Notes: a model not told the origin generated them from the sequence alone. A stretch of 39,970 nucleotides of DNA from Bryobacterales bacterium (GCA_025350625.1 JANXXL010000207.1:1-39970), one strand, 5' to 3'; positions 23,981 through 31,936 are shown, counted from the stretch's first letter. Numbers and translations: made by a program.

Positions 23981-24133
23981 TTAGACTACCGGACGCCGGC
24001 CTTGAATTATACCAATAAGGATTACGACCAGCGCGACCACCAATAGAATGTGGATGAACCCCGACATGGTATAGGAAGTAACCAATCCCAATGCCCATAA
24101 GACCAACAGAATCACAGCTATTGTCCACAGCAT
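23981..24133 (-). CDS. Lmo0937-family small membrane protein (50 aa)
   Basis: Translation from ATG 24133 gives MLWTIAVILLVLWALGLVTS, then YTMSGFIHILLVVALVVILI, then GIIQGRRPVV and a stop at 23981. Two transmembrane helices joined by a short loop and a basic end are the signature of the Lmo0937 family, often induced by stress. The ribosome-binding site AAGGAG lies about 12 bases upstream. It is 84 bp ahead of the LolA-like gene and may head that operon. Palindromic site 2 lies 167-189 bp upstream. Confidence 0.85.
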   Translation of the reverse strand: MLWTIAVILLVLWALGLVTSYTMSGFIHILLVVALVVILIGIIQGRRPVV

Positions 24134-24299
24134 TTTTTTCTTGAGCTCCTTAACTCGGCGTGAGCAGGTGCACGCGTATGGCCGTTGAACGTTCTGGGTT
24201 TTTCGTCAGGCCCGCAACCCGCCCTCGCCATCTCGCGCCAAGTTAGGAATCTGCTGGATTTAATGCGCGTGGAGCGCCTTTTCGGCGGTGTCCGCCAAA

Positions 24300-24322
24300 G
24301 GTCATGTGACTAAATACGGTCA
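24300..24322. promoter_or_regulatory. Palindromic element, site 2 (upstream of the Lmo0937 gene)
   Basis: GGTCA-TG-TGACT-AAATAC-GGTCA, with the same spacing as site 1 and one half-site base changed. It lies between the end of the gene at 24374 and the start of the Lmo0937 gene. A GGCGG-TGT-CCGCC hairpin (24284-24296) sits directly beside it. Confidence 0.55.
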
Positions 24323-24373
24323 ATCAAATTCGGAAGAAACTACGTCCCCGCGCCGCCCTGCCAGCTACTTCCA

Positions 24374-24997
24374 TCACCGCTTGCGGCGCAGGATCTTTTT
24401 CTTGATGTCAGGCCAGAACTCCGACCCCATATTGGCCAGTAAATCGAACCCGATTTGGGTAGTGCCCTGCTCGAAGCCCAGCGCGACCGTATTGACCCGG
24501 TCGGGATACCACTCATTCGATAGAAATGTCGCGCCATAAGCGCTTCCGAACCGCCAGGTGGCGAAAGTCTCGGCGCCCGCATCGGTGCGCGAAAAAATGG
24601 TCCCGTGGAACGCATGCTTGGTCCTGGGCCAGAATCCGCGCTCGCTCGAGCGATAATATCGCGGGTCCTGGTGCAACGTGGTGTCCAGTCCAAAACCCAT
24701 CAGGTTACGAAGACCGGCGTAGGCCAAGGTCGACCCCAGGCGTTTGCCGTAACCTAATCCGCCCTGTCCCCACTCCCTCGGGAAATCTAGTTCCTGGAGC
24801 ACCCCCACATATGCGGCCGAGCCTACGAGCGCGGCCGGACCATAAGCGCTGACCGCATGAAACCGCAGTTTACTCTGCCAACTTGCAGGATCCGGCTCCT
24901 GGGCAGCGCCCCCGCCGCAAAAAAAAGCGCTTACCGCGACCATCGCCAGCAACTGTCCCCGCCCCCAGCCTACGCTTCGTGCGTAGTTCCTATACAT
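24374..24997 (-). CDS. Hypothetical membrane or exported protein (about 207 aa)
   Basis: I do not recognise a characterised family, though proteins of this look are common in Acidobacteriota. The ATG at 24997 gives a signal-like segment (GQLLAMVAVSAFFCGGGAAQ). The rest alternates small hydrophobic helices with Gly-rich turns: VSAYGPAALVGSAAYVGVLQ, LGSTLAYAGLRNLMGFGLDT, then LHQDPRYYRSSERGFWPRTK, and AFHGTIFSRTDAGAETFATW. It ends in a strongly basic tail (DIKKKILRRKR). The DPRYYRS-x-x-GFWPR motif and the repeated Gly-Tyr turns suggest an outer-membrane or membrane-embedded protein. It is divergent from the Gln-rich gene over 95 bp. Confidence 0.65.
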   Translation of the reverse strand: MYRNYARSVGWGRGQLLAMVAVSAFFCGGGAAQEPDPASWQSKLRFHAVSAYGPAALVGSAAYVGVLQELDFPREWGQGGLGYGKRLGSTLAYAGLRNLMGFGLDTTLHQDPRYYRSSERGFWPRTKHAFHGTIFSRTDAGAETFATWRFGSAYGATFLSNEWYPDRVNTVALGFEQGTTQIGFDLLANMGSEFWPDIKKKILRRKR

Positions 24998-25092
24998 GGC
25001 TCTATGATATGCACGAGAGAGACCAACTGTGGGGTTCCCCCCTCGTAAGCTTGGTTCCACACGTGCCTGCATAAATTATCTGGAGTTTGAAA

Positions 25093-26121
25093 ATGATAAT
25101 GCGCAAAACAGTAAATGGTGCAGTCTCCGCCTTCTTATTCTTGGGAACGATATTATCCGTTTCCGCTCAGCATGACGGGCAGGGGAAGCAGGACGATAAG
25201 CAGGGTCAGTCCGACCGATCGCATGGCAGGCCCGACCAGAGCGCCCCGCAACAACCGGAGCGTGCTCGAGAGCCCCAGCAGCCCCAGCGCGCCGAGCAGC
25301 CTCCGCAGCAACCCCAGCAGCCCCAGCGCACCCAGCAGCCCCAGCAAGAGCAGCGTGCCCAGGATCGCCAGCAACCACAGCAACCGCAGCCGCAGCGCGC
25401 TGAGCAGCCCCAAACACAGCAGCGAACCCAGGATCGCCAGCAACAACCACCGTCCCAGCGCGCTCAACAGCCCCAGCAGCAACCACAGCCTCAGCAACAA
25501 CAGCGCGCCCAAGATCGCCAGCAAGAGCAACAGCAACAGCAACAGTCCCAGCGCGCTCAACAGTCCCGGCAACAGCAGCAGCAATCACAGCAGTCCCAGC
25601 GCTCTCAGCAGGCCCAGCAGCAGCAACCACAGCCTCAGCAACAGCAGCGCGCGCAAGATCGTCAGCCGCAGCTGCAACAACAGTCCGGGCAGCAGCCGCA
25701 ACAGCAGCGCTCGCAGCAGCAGGCGCGATCCTGGCAGCAACAGCGCGGATGGCTACAGCAGGGTGGCTGGCAGGGACACGACAGCTTCCAGCAGGATCGG
25801 GCCCAGCACTGGTCGAGTGACCATCGCACCTGGGGTCAGCGCGGCGGGTACGGCGGTTATTACGTTCCCCAGAACACCTTCAGCCTCTATTTCGGCCCCG
25901 ACCACTTCTTCCGCCTCCGCAGCCGGCCGGTCATGTATTTGGGATATCCGCGCTTCGAATACGGCGGCTATTCATTCCTGCTGGTCGACCCGTGGCCGGA
26001 ATACTGGTCCGCTAACTGGTATGCCTCAGACGACGTTTATGTCGATTACGACTACGATGGCTACTACCTTTTCGATCGTAACGATCCGCAAGTAAGGCTG
26101 GCGGTAACGATTGCCCTCTAG
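25093..26121 (+). CDS. Secreted Gln/Pro/Arg-rich repeat protein with aromatic C-terminal domain
   Basis: An exported protein of about 342 aa. The ATG at 25093 lies 7 bases after GGAG; a second ATG at 25099 is also usable. The signal peptide ends near LSVSAQ. Residues about 30-230 are low-complexity, made of Q, P, R, A and S, with recurring RAQDRQ, SQRAQQ and PQPQQQQ units. A compact, Tyr/Phe/Trp-rich domain follows (GGYGGYYVPQNTFSLYFGPD, then MYLGYPRFEYGGYSFLLVDP, and YVDYDYDGYYLFDRNDP), resembling domains at the ends of many acidobacterial and proteobacterial exported proteins. The repeat zone is biased enough that antisense frames are also open; those are artefacts. Function is unknown; a surface or periplasmic spacer role is plausible. 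Confidence 0.72.
   Translation: MIMRKTVNGAVSAFLFLGTILSVSAQHDGQGKQDDKQGQSDRSHGRPDQSAPQQPERAREPQQPQRAEQPPQQPQQPQRTQQPQQEQRAQDRQQPQQPQPQRAEQPQTQQRTQDRQQQPPSQRAQQPQQQPQPQQQQRAQDRQQEQQQQQQSQRAQQSRQQQQQSQQSQRSQQAQQQQPQPQQQQRAQDRQPQLQQQSGQQPQQQRSQQQARSWQQQRGWLQQGGWQGHDSFQQDRAQHWSSDHRTWGQRGGYGGYYVPQNTFSLYFGPDHFFRLRSRPVMYLGYPRFEYGGYSFLLVDPWPEYWSANWYASDDVYVDYDYDGYYLFDRNDPQVRLAVTIAL
25230..25760 (+). repeat. Imperfect CAG/CAA-rich repeat region
   Basis: Irregular tandem units dominated by CAGCAA, CAGCCCCAG and GCGCGCCCA-GATCGCCAGCAA blocks. The RAQDRQ-coding block recurs near 25360, 25510 and 25650, with an RTQDRQ variant near 25430. Likely to vary in copy number by slippage. Confidence 0.65.
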
Positions 26122-26495
26122 TTTCTCGAAGACAACCCTCACATAGATCGCAGCTTCTGGTATTCAACAGCAGTACCTGGATCTACTGCCATGACCGCAG
26201 CGCGCCATATGCTTCCAACCAAAAAAGAACGGAACTCTTGGGGATTTTAGGCGATTTCGGCCGCCGATGTCTTCGTTGTGGCACCTCTTGTCAATGCGGT
26301 GAGATGGTGTATCTTGATAGCCAGTGAAAACTTACCAGCAGGGAGGGTCCATACCTGGACCCTGTAACCGTCCAGCATTCAATTCGAAGGGCCGCAGACG
26401 GCGAAGCGGATTCACTTGTGCCGACTGGGTCGCAGAGTACGGAAGCGGCCAAGCCAAATGCGCAGTCGAGCGGCTGAAAAAACTAGGTTGCACCG
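26122..26495. other. 374-bp gap between the Gln-rich gene and the GT87 gene
   Basis: No clear gene. It contains two inverted repeats, GCAGTA-N8-TACTGC (26170-26189) and GGGTCCA-TACC-TGGACCC (26345-26362), and a possible 59-aa open frame listed separately. Both hairpins lack a following T-run, so they do not look like intrinsic terminators. Confidence 0.6.
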
Positions 26496-26503
26496 GTGTT
26501 TAA
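26324..26503 (+). CDS. Possible 59-aa Cys-containing protein overlapping the GT87 start
   Basis: An open frame from GTG 26324 gives MKTYQQGGSIPGPCN and further, with four cysteines and a basic run (KGRRRRS). It ends with a TAA eight bases inside the downstream gene (start GTG 26496). The overlap suggests translational coupling, but the ribosome-binding site is poor and no family is recognised. It could be chance in a region that also contains remnants. Confidence 0.3.
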   Translation: MKTYQQGGSIPGPCNRPAFNSKGRRRRSGFTCADWVAEYGSGQAKCAVERLKKLGCTGV

Positions 26504-27932
26504 TCCAACTCGTGAACTGATTCTCAATCCGACGTTTTGGGGATGCCTCGCGGCGTTTCTCATACTCATCTGGCAGTTCGCCCGGCTCCGCGGCGATCCC
26601 GCCGGCGTGGTGCCAGCCGGCGCCGCAATCCGAAAATTTCTGACCGGACCCGCACCGCTTGCGGTTTTCATATTTGCCGCCATTGCTCGCGCCGGATTTG
26701 CAGTGTATATGGCCTATGTAGCTCCATTGGATATTATGCAGGACTTTGCGTCAGCGCGGCAGCTCCTGCAAGGAGACTCCGCATATCCATCCGACATGAA
26801 GGCGATAATCTGGGATTCTCTGGAACGCAATCCGCCAGCCCTTTCTCTAGGGCGCTGGATTCCCAGCCTCCGTCAAAAGGAAGTATGGGAGACCCATTCA
26901 TTCTTATCGATTCAGGCACATCCCCCGTTGTTATTGATCCTTGCGGTGCCGATAGCGGCCCTGTTAGGCCCCCACGCAACTGCACTTTTCGTCGACCTGC
27001 TGTCGCTTGCTGGATTAGGCCTGGTCCTGCTCTTGATTTTAAAAAGTGGCGCGTTTCATTTGACGCCACGTTCGGCGGCGCTCGTCTTCGCTTTCTTGAT
27101 TGCTTGGGAGCCTACAATAAGCCTGCTGCGCCAAGGTCAGTCGGGTTTGCTGATCTCTCCGCTGATAGTCCTGGCGTGGTTTCTTCTGCGGCGCGGGCAT
27201 CCTTGGCTCGCCGGCATCCCCATAGGGGTGGCCACCTGTCTGAAGCTCTATCCTGGCCTTCTCCTCGTTTACCTGCTGTTCTATCACCGGCGAGCGCTAG
27301 CGACAGCATTGGTCACCATATTGATCGCCTTCGTTACGCCGGTACCTTTTGTCGGCTGGCGGATTTACTCGGAATACTATAGCGCGGCTGGCGCTATCGC
27401 GAAAATATACGGCAGCCATCCCATTAATCTCTCTCTGCTGGCGTTGTTTACAAAAAACGGCTTGCCGATGAGCGGAGTTCTGGTCGCGTTGCTGGGTTTG
27501 GCGTCCGTCGCCGCCACAATCTTGTACCTCCGAAGCAGGCCTGATCCCGTATTCGGCGAAGGGTTCGACCTGGAGTACTCGCTCTTCGTCATCTTTATGG
27601 TTTTACTTTCCCCTATTGCTTGGGATCACTACCTGGTGATCCTTATTCTGCCCATTGTCGTGCTGGGGCGCCAAGTGCTGAGCAACCGGCCGTGTTGGAC
27701 AAACTTGTTTGGATTCGGTCTTCTTATGTTGTTCTTGTCGATCCCGGTACTGACATTTGTTTTTCCCTTTTCCGACAAGGTTTCCCCAGAGGCGGTTAAT
27801 ATTCGGACGGTATCCATTCCTTCGCTCTTACTCATCGCACTCGCGCTGTGGATCGCTAGACTACGAGTGACTGCCAATGCGCGCTCAGCCTTAGACAAGC
27901 CGTCTTACCGTAGAACGTCGGCAGGTTTTTAG
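26496..27932 (+). CDS. GT87-family (DUF2029) polyprenyl-phosphate mannosyltransferase-like protein
   Basis: A 478-aa integral membrane protein with about eleven hydrophobic segments from residue 8 to 465. It has the GT-C fold pattern of the GT87/DUF2029 family: an acidic-residue loop after the first periplasmic helix (PLDIMQDFASARQLLQGD, where Asp is the expected catalytic base), AHPPLLLILAVPIAALLG, RQGQSGLLISPLIVLAWFLL, and PWLAGIPIGVATCLKLYPGL, in which the LKxYP motif is highly typical. These enzymes use polyprenyl-phosphate sugars to glycosylate envelope glycans. Acceptor is unknown. The start GTG 26496 is judged from family length. No glycan operon surrounds it. Confidence 0.85.
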   Translation: MFNPTRELILNPTFWGCLAAFLILIWQFARLRGDPAGVVPAGAAIRKFLTGPAPLAVFIFAAIARAGFAVYMAYVAPLDIMQDFASARQLLQGDSAYPSDMKAIIWDSLERNPPALSLGRWIPSLRQKEVWETHSFLSIQAHPPLLLILAVPIAALLGPHATALFVDLLSLAGLGLVLLLILKSGAFHLTPRSAALVFAFLIAWEPTISLLRQGQSGLLISPLIVLAWFLLRRGHPWLAGIPIGVATCLKLYPGLLLVYLLFYHRRALATALVTILIAFVTPVPFVGWRIYSEYYSAAGAIAKIYGSHPINLSLLALFTKNGLPMSGVLVALLGLASVAATILYLRSRPDPVFGEGFDLEYSLFVIFMVLLSPIAWDHYLVILILPIVVLGRQVLSNRPCWTNLFGFGLLMLFLSIPVLTFVFPFSDKVSPEAVNIRTVSIPSLLLIALALWIARLRVTANARSALDKPSYRRTSAGF

Positions 27933-28040
27933 ACACGTCGATATCTGCAAAATGCCTCATCCAACTTCAGCAGTTGCCAGCGAAACCACGGCCTGCTTCG
28001 TTCCTTGAGCGGAGAGTGGTAATTCTTGCTACCGGCGTGG

Positions 28041-30260
28041 TTAGAGATCGTTGCGCGAGATGCCCAGTTTTTTCATCATGGCGTTCAAGGTTGTCCGCGG
28101 CATGCCCAGGCGCGTGGCCGCGGCGCTGATCACGCCGCCGGTTTCGCGGAAGATGCGCAGAATGTGATCCCGCTCTACGTCTTCAAGGGTGGAACTGCCG
28201 CCTGCTTCGGGGGCGTCGGCCTGCAATTCCGCCAGGGGCGCGCGCAGGTTGGGTCCACGCGAGAGAATCACCGACCTTTCGATGAAGTTCTCGAGCTCGC
28301 GGACATTCCCCGGCCAGGACCAGTTCACCAGCGCCTTCATCGTCTCCGACGGAATCTTATCGATATTCCGATCCATCTTTTCGGCGTATTTTTTAGTGAA
28401 GTGCCGCGCCAAAATCGGAATATCCTCGGCATGGTCGCGCAAGGGAGGCGTAATGATCGGAAACACCTTCAGCCGGTAGTAGAGATCGCTGCGAAAGAGT
28501 TTATCCCCCATCATCTGGGTTAAATTGCGGTTGGTAGCCGCCACCAGCCGCACGTCGATAGGGATGGTGCGCGTCCCGCCCAGCCGTTCAAAGGACTTCT
28601 CCTGCAGAGCGCGCAGCAACTTGGGCTGCAGGTCCAGGGGAATGTCGCCGACTTCGTCGAGGAACAAGGTTCCGCGATGCGCCATCTCGAAGCGGCCGAT
28701 CTTTTGCCCCAGGGCGCCGGTGAAGGCTCCGCGTTCATAGCCGAACAACTCGCTTTCGAGCAGTCCGGTCGGAATCGCCGCGCAATTCAAGCTGATGAAT
28801 GGCATATTCCGCCGCGGACTCAGCCGGTGGATCGCGCGCGCCACCAATTCCTTGCCGGTTCCGGTTTCGCCCAGTATCAATACCGTGGCATCGGTCGGCG
28901 CCACTACCTCCACCTGCCCCATTACCCGCTTCAGCGCCGTGCTGGTGCCCACGATTTCCTCGAAGTCATGGGTAATTTCGGCCGTATCCCCGTCGAGATT
29001 CTCCTGCCGGTTGCGATCCCGCAGATCGGTCACGAAGGTGATCCAGCGGAAGGGGGACAGTTTCAAAACCGCAGTCGCCACCAGCACGGGCACCCGGGTT
29101 CCGTCTTTCCTGATCAATTCTTTTTCAAAAGGAGTACAAGCGCCGAAGCGCAAGCCCTCTTCGTGCGCGAATTCGTCCAGTGCCACATATTCTTTCGGCG
29201 TAAGATCGGACCAGACCAAACGCCCCGCCGCCAGATCCTCGCGGCTGTAACCCAGCAGGTCGAGAAAGGCATCGTTGGCCTCGGGAATTCGCTCAAACTC
29301 ACCCGAAACAATTCCTGCGATGGCTGCTTCGGCAGGCAGCGGATGGAGACGCGAGCGGCTGCGCCGCAGCTTCTCATCTTTCTCGTGACGGTCGCTAAAG
29401 TCGCGGACCACTCGGGCGAAGCCCTGTAAATCGCCATTGTCGTCGCGGAGGGCCATGGTGATCACGTTCGCCCAGAATCGCGTGCCGTCCTTTTTCACCT
29501 GCCAGCTTTCGTTCCCGAAATGTCCCGCCGAGGCGGCGCGCTGCAATTCATCGTCCAGCTTTAACCGGAGATTATCCTCGTCGGCGCAGAGCAGCGACAT
29601 AGAGTGCCCGGCAGCGTCGTCGCTGGTATAACCGTAAATCCGCTCCGCGCCTGCGTACCAGGAGACAATGTGTCCATCCTGGTCCAACAGGTAGAGGCCA
29701 TAATCCTGCACCCAGGACGGTATGTCGGTCAGCGCAGGGTCGGGTTCGGTCACCCGGGTCGCGTCGCGCAGCACCAAGAGGTGGCGCACTGGCAACACAT
29801 TCCTTTTGGCGGTGTATTCGACCTCGCGGGGGTTTCCCTCCGCATCCAGCAGTTGGAGCGTCCCGGCCTGCTCGCCTGCTTCCAAAAACGACTGCCAGCG
29901 CTCGGAAATAATCGGCTTTATTTCGGGCACCGCGAAATCATCCAAACTGCGCCCAATGATTTTTTCGCGCGGCAGTCTCAGCAGCTTACTGGCGCCGATG
30001 CTTGCCTCGCGATATTGGCGATCGTCGTCCGCAATCAATATCGGCGCGGAAGGATGGAACACCACTGCCCGCAGCAATAGCTCGAGTTCCTTCGGACCAT
30101 GTTCCGCGAGCCAGCGGCTGGTTTGTGGTTGAGAGGCCGTGGAGTTCAGAACATTTCTCCTTGCCCGATCCGGGAGGCCGGCGGCCTGGAGAACACGGGG
30201 AGCATGTTCTGCAAACTGTGGGAAGCCAAGAACGGCAGTAAAAACCCAGCATATCATCAT
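28041..30260 (-). CDS. PAS-containing sigma-54-dependent transcriptional activator
   Basis: A 739-aa enhancer-binding protein. Three PAS-type sensor segments cover about residues 70-170, 185-295 ([20 protein letters not shown] part [20 protein letters not shown]) and 310-415. The AAA+ domain has GETGTGKE (464-471, Walker A), GAFTGA (511-516, the sigma-54 contact loop) and TLFLDE (531-536, Walker B). It ends with a Fis-type helix-turn-helix ([20 protein letters not shown], then [20 protein letters not shown]). No receiver domain is present, so the signal is probably sensed by the PAS domains. Start ATG 30260 has AAAGGA seven bases upstream. A palindrome lies 30 bp upstream, just past a TATAAT box, so the gene may be autoregulated. 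Confidence 0.92.
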   Translation of the reverse strand: MMICWVFTAVLGFPQFAEHAPRVLQAAGLPDRARRNVLNSTASQPQTSRWLAEHGPKELELLLRAVVFHPSAPILIADDDRQYREASIGASKLLRLPREKIIGRSLDDFAVPEIKPIISERWQSFLEAGEQAGTLQLLDAEGNPREVEYTAKRNVLPVRHLLVLRDATRVTEPDPALTDIPSWVQDYGLYLLDQDGHIVSWYAGAERIYGYTSDDAAGHSMSLLCADEDNLRLKLDDELQRAASAGHFGNESWQVKKDGTRFWANVITMALRDDNGDLQGFARVVRDFSDRHEKDEKLRRSRSRLHPLPAEAAIAGIVSGEFERIPEANDAFLDLLGYSREDLAAGRLVWSDLTPKEYVALDEFAHEEGLRFGACTPFEKELIRKDGTRVPVLVATAVLKLSPFRWITFVTDLRDRNRQENLDGDTAEITHDFEEIVGTSTALKRVMGQVEVVAPTDATVLILGETGTGKELVARAIHRLSPRRNMPFISLNCAAIPTGLLESELFGYERGAFTGALGQKIGRFEMAHRGTLFLDEVGDIPLDLQPKLLRALQEKSFERLGGTRTIPIDVRLVAATNRNLTQMMGDKLFRSDLYYRLKVFPIITPPLRDHAEDIPILARHFTKKYAEKMDRNIDKIPSETMKALVNWSWPGNVRELENFIERSVILSRGPNLRAPLAELQADAPEAGGSSTLEDVERDHILRIFRETGGVISAAATRLGMPRTTLNAMMKKLGISRNDL

Positions 30261-30289
30261 GCGTGCATCCTTTCGAAGATATTTATTTG

Positions 30290-30319
30290 CGACCGTATAT
30301 GGTCAACGGGTTTATTATA
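30290..30319 (-). promoter_or_regulatory. Promoter of the sigma-54 activator gene with palindromic site 4
   Basis: On the minus strand a perfect TATAAT (30319-30314) is followed eight bases later by TGACC-ATATAC-GGTCG (30305-30290), then AAAGGA and the ATG at 30260. The expected transcription start is near 30307, so the palindrome covers the first transcribed bases, a usual place for a repressor operator. The -35 is weak (no good TTGACA at 16-18 bp). Confidence 0.55.
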
Positions 30320-30386
30320 CCGGGTAGTCCCGATACGTAACTCTTTTCTAACACAGGTGTTATCCGTGAAACGAGTTTGGTAGAGC

Positions 30387-30404
30387 CGACCATTTCTGAG
30401 GTCA
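30387..30404. promoter_or_regulatory. Variant palindrome with N8 spacing
   Basis: CGACC-ATTTCTGA-GGTCA. The half-sites match those of the other palindromes but are 8 instead of 6 apart. It lies between the activator gene and the tandem sites and may be a degenerate copy. Confidence 0.3.
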
Positions 30405-30453
30405 AAAACAGCACCCGCCGGGGCTGCTGCAGGCCTGACGTCTTAATTTTTCC

Positions 30454-30488
30454 CGACCTTCGGCGGTCATCGCGACCATACCAGGTCG
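30454..30488. promoter_or_regulatory. Tandem palindromic sites 5 and 6
   Basis: CGACC-TTCGGC-GGTCA at 30454-30469 and CGACC-ATACCA-GGTCG at 30473-30488, centred 19 bp apart. A possible -10 (TAAAAT, 30513-30518) lies 25 bp further on, which would place the sites at about -44 and -63. Rightward lies the PEP-CTERM remnant. Confidence 0.5.
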
Positions 30489-30732
30489 CGAATTCACCGG
30501 ATGATATTCCGCTAAAATAACCAGCGCATTGTTGCCGTTAAATCCAGCGAACTAAAGGCGCAAACAGCGACTCGCCGCACCGTTCGCGGATCGGACCCGG
30601 TCCTGCTTTTCCCACAGCGCCGCCTCTCCCCGCAGAGTGGGTGATTAGAGCCAGAAAAGGACAATCCAAGCCGCCTCGATCACCGCAGGCGGGAGGTCTC
30701 GGCTCGAATTTCTCTGCATTCTCGTTAACCTG

Positions 30733-31121
30733 GTGATTCACGATTTCACCGCGGCCCCGGGTACAATTTATCTCGATGGCAGCACGGTTACGATGACCTG
30801 GGTCCCGCTGCAACTGGGGCCGGTACAGCCGGCGCTTCCGGGGGCAGCGGCAGTTTCGGCACCACCTTTTTCACGATCGTAGAGACCACCAGAATCGTCA
30901 ATCCGACTTCTGGCGCGCAAATTGGGAGCACCACGGTACAAGAATCGATCAACTCTACCGCTGTTCCCGAGCCGGCGACGCTGAGCCTGGTCGACGGCGC
31001 CCTCTCGTCTCGGCGTGGCGTCGCGAGAACGCGGTCCGTCCCTAGACGCTCCCATGCCAATCGAAAACAGCTGGTAACCGGCTGCGCCCGTTCCAGGGGT
31101 TTACCCAAACCTGAGCCTTAG
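30733..31121 (+). pseudogene. Decayed PEP-CTERM exported protein gene
   Basis: One frame, open from about 30729 to a TAG at 31119-31121, encodes GGSGSFGTTFFTIVETTRIV, then STTVQESINSTAVPEPATLS with VPEPATLSL at about 30963-30989. VPEPATLSL is the PEP-CTERM sorting signal used by exosortase. The frame has no start codon, and the part expected before it (GTIYLDGSTVTMTW, from 30763) is in another frame, which shows a frameshift. The hydrophobic helix that should follow PEP is replaced by a charged stretch (DGALSSRRGVARTR), so the anchor is lost too. No exosortase gene is in the window. Confidence 0.5.
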
Positions 31122-31190
31122 TTTCCGGCCTAAGCGTTTGCCCCAAGCATTGGATCGTGAATTGCTACCAGATGCCTTCTGGAGACTGAG

Positions 31191-31382
31191 ATGCCTTTGA
31201 TAAACATTGTGATTGCTTTGATCGTAGTCGGCGTGGGATTATACTTCATTAATCGCTTTATACCGATGGCATCCAGCATCAAGACGATTTTGAATGTGGT
31301 CGTTGTGGTCGCCGTTTCGGTTTGGGTCTTACAGGCAGCCGGCCTCTGGGGGCCGATCAGCAATTACCGGCTAACCCGCTGA
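31191..31382 (+). CDS. Thivi_2564-family small membrane protein (63 aa)
   Basis: MPLINIVIALIVVGVGLYFI followed by NRFIPMASSIKTILNVVVVV and AVSVWVLQAAGLW. Two transmembrane helices joined by the F/Y-IPM-x-x-x-IKxILN loop are the hallmark of the Thivi_2564 family, whose function is unknown. The ATG at 31191 is the only sensible start; the ribosome-binding site (GGAGA, 31181-31185) is short but close. It is 30 bp ahead of the DUF3185 gene, so these two small membrane proteins are probably co-expressed. Confidence 0.85.
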   Translation: MPLINIVIALIVVGVGLYFINRFIPMASSIKTILNVVVVVAVSVWVLQAAGLWGPISNYRLTR

Positions 31383-31412
31383 TGCGCGCGAAAAACTGGA
31401 GCCCATCCCGAA

Positions 31413-31637
31413 ATGAACACCACGAAATTGTTGGGAATTGTTCTCATCGCTCTCGGAATTATCGCCTTCGCCTATCAAGGCATCACTTATAAGACCCGAG
31501 AGAATGTCGTCGACCTCGGTCCCCTCCACGTGACCGCCGAGAAATCCCATACCTTGCCTCTGCCTCCTATTGCGGGCGGCATCGCGCTGCTGGGCGGGAT
31601 TGCACTCTTGATCTCCGACAGCAAGAAGTCCTCATAA
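31413..31637 (+). CDS. DUF3185-like small membrane protein (74 aa)
   Basis: The first helix (TKLLGIVLIALGIIAFAYQG) is followed by a polar loop (ITYKTRENVVDLGPLHVTAE) and a second helix (IAGGIALLGGIALLI) ending in SDSKKSS. The G-I-x-L-I-x-L-G-I-x-A-F-A-Y-Q-G-I-x-Y start and the DLGPLxVTAE segment match small DUF3185-type membrane proteins, often found near stress genes. Function is unknown. Confidence 0.82.
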   Translation: MNTTKLLGIVLIALGIIAFAYQGITYKTRENVVDLGPLHVTAEKSHTLPLPPIAGGIALLGGIALLISDSKKSS

Positions 31638-31687
31638 TGTTTGCGTTGCGCTCCCGCCCCGTTTAGCCTTCCCTTTTGACCTTATCC

Positions 31688-31710
31688 CGTCAGATGACCG
31701 AGTGCGGTCA
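31688..31710. promoter_or_regulatory. Palindromic element, site 3 (upstream of the LPATAS protein gene)
   Basis: CGTCA-GA-TGACC-GAGTGC-GGTCA. The core TGACCG-N4-CGGTCA (31695-31710) is identical in its half-sites to site 1. A possible -10 (TTAGAT, 31733-31738) would put the core at about -42, a common place for an activator. The gene starts 227 bp downstream. Confidence 0.6.
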
Positions 31711-31936
31711 AGCTTTTTAGCACCGCTTTCCTTTAGATCGCGCTCCTAAAGGCGCCGCGGCGTCTCCCTAATCTCTCTAGAGAGAGAGTGTTCACAGCGG
31801 AAGTGAGGTTCGTTTGCTGCGCCACGCCCTGTTTCCGATCGACGCAAAGTGGAAGGACCTCGACGTGCCTTTAGTCGAGCGTGCGAGACCGGCGACTCGG
31901 GATCGCAGAGGTCAGCACATTCACAAAGGAGAACTC

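Larger units (their letters stand above)
30261..31190. other. 930-bp stretch without an intact gene
   Basis: Holds the sigma-54 activator promoter, the cluster of palindromes at 30290-30488, a GC-rich imperfect hairpin near 30408-30428, and the PEP-CTERM remnant (30733-31121). Antisense open frames between 30538 and 31108 show no family features and are taken as shadows of the decayed gene. Confidence 0.7.

Noticed and set aside
25076-25630. Minus-strand and alternate plus-strand frames across the Gln-rich repeat
   Set aside because: Poly-Leu, Ala/Val/Gly and Ser-rich translations are what CAG/CAA repeats give in other frames; the Gln frame alone has a signal peptide, ribosome-binding site and globular end.
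26345-26362. GGGTCCA-TACC-TGGACCC hairpin as a terminator or operator
   Set aside because: No T-run follows on either strand and its half-sites differ from the TGACC/GGTCA family, so no role can be assigned.
26247-26378. 43-codon minus-strand frame starting MLDGYRVQVW
   Set aside because: Looks coherent but matches no family, lacks a good ribosome-binding site and overlaps the plus-strand 59-codon frame; either may be chance or a remnant.
31772-31785. Self-complementary TCTCTCTAGAGAGA as an operator
   Set aside because: Simple-sequence palindrome seen only once in the window; no supporting context.
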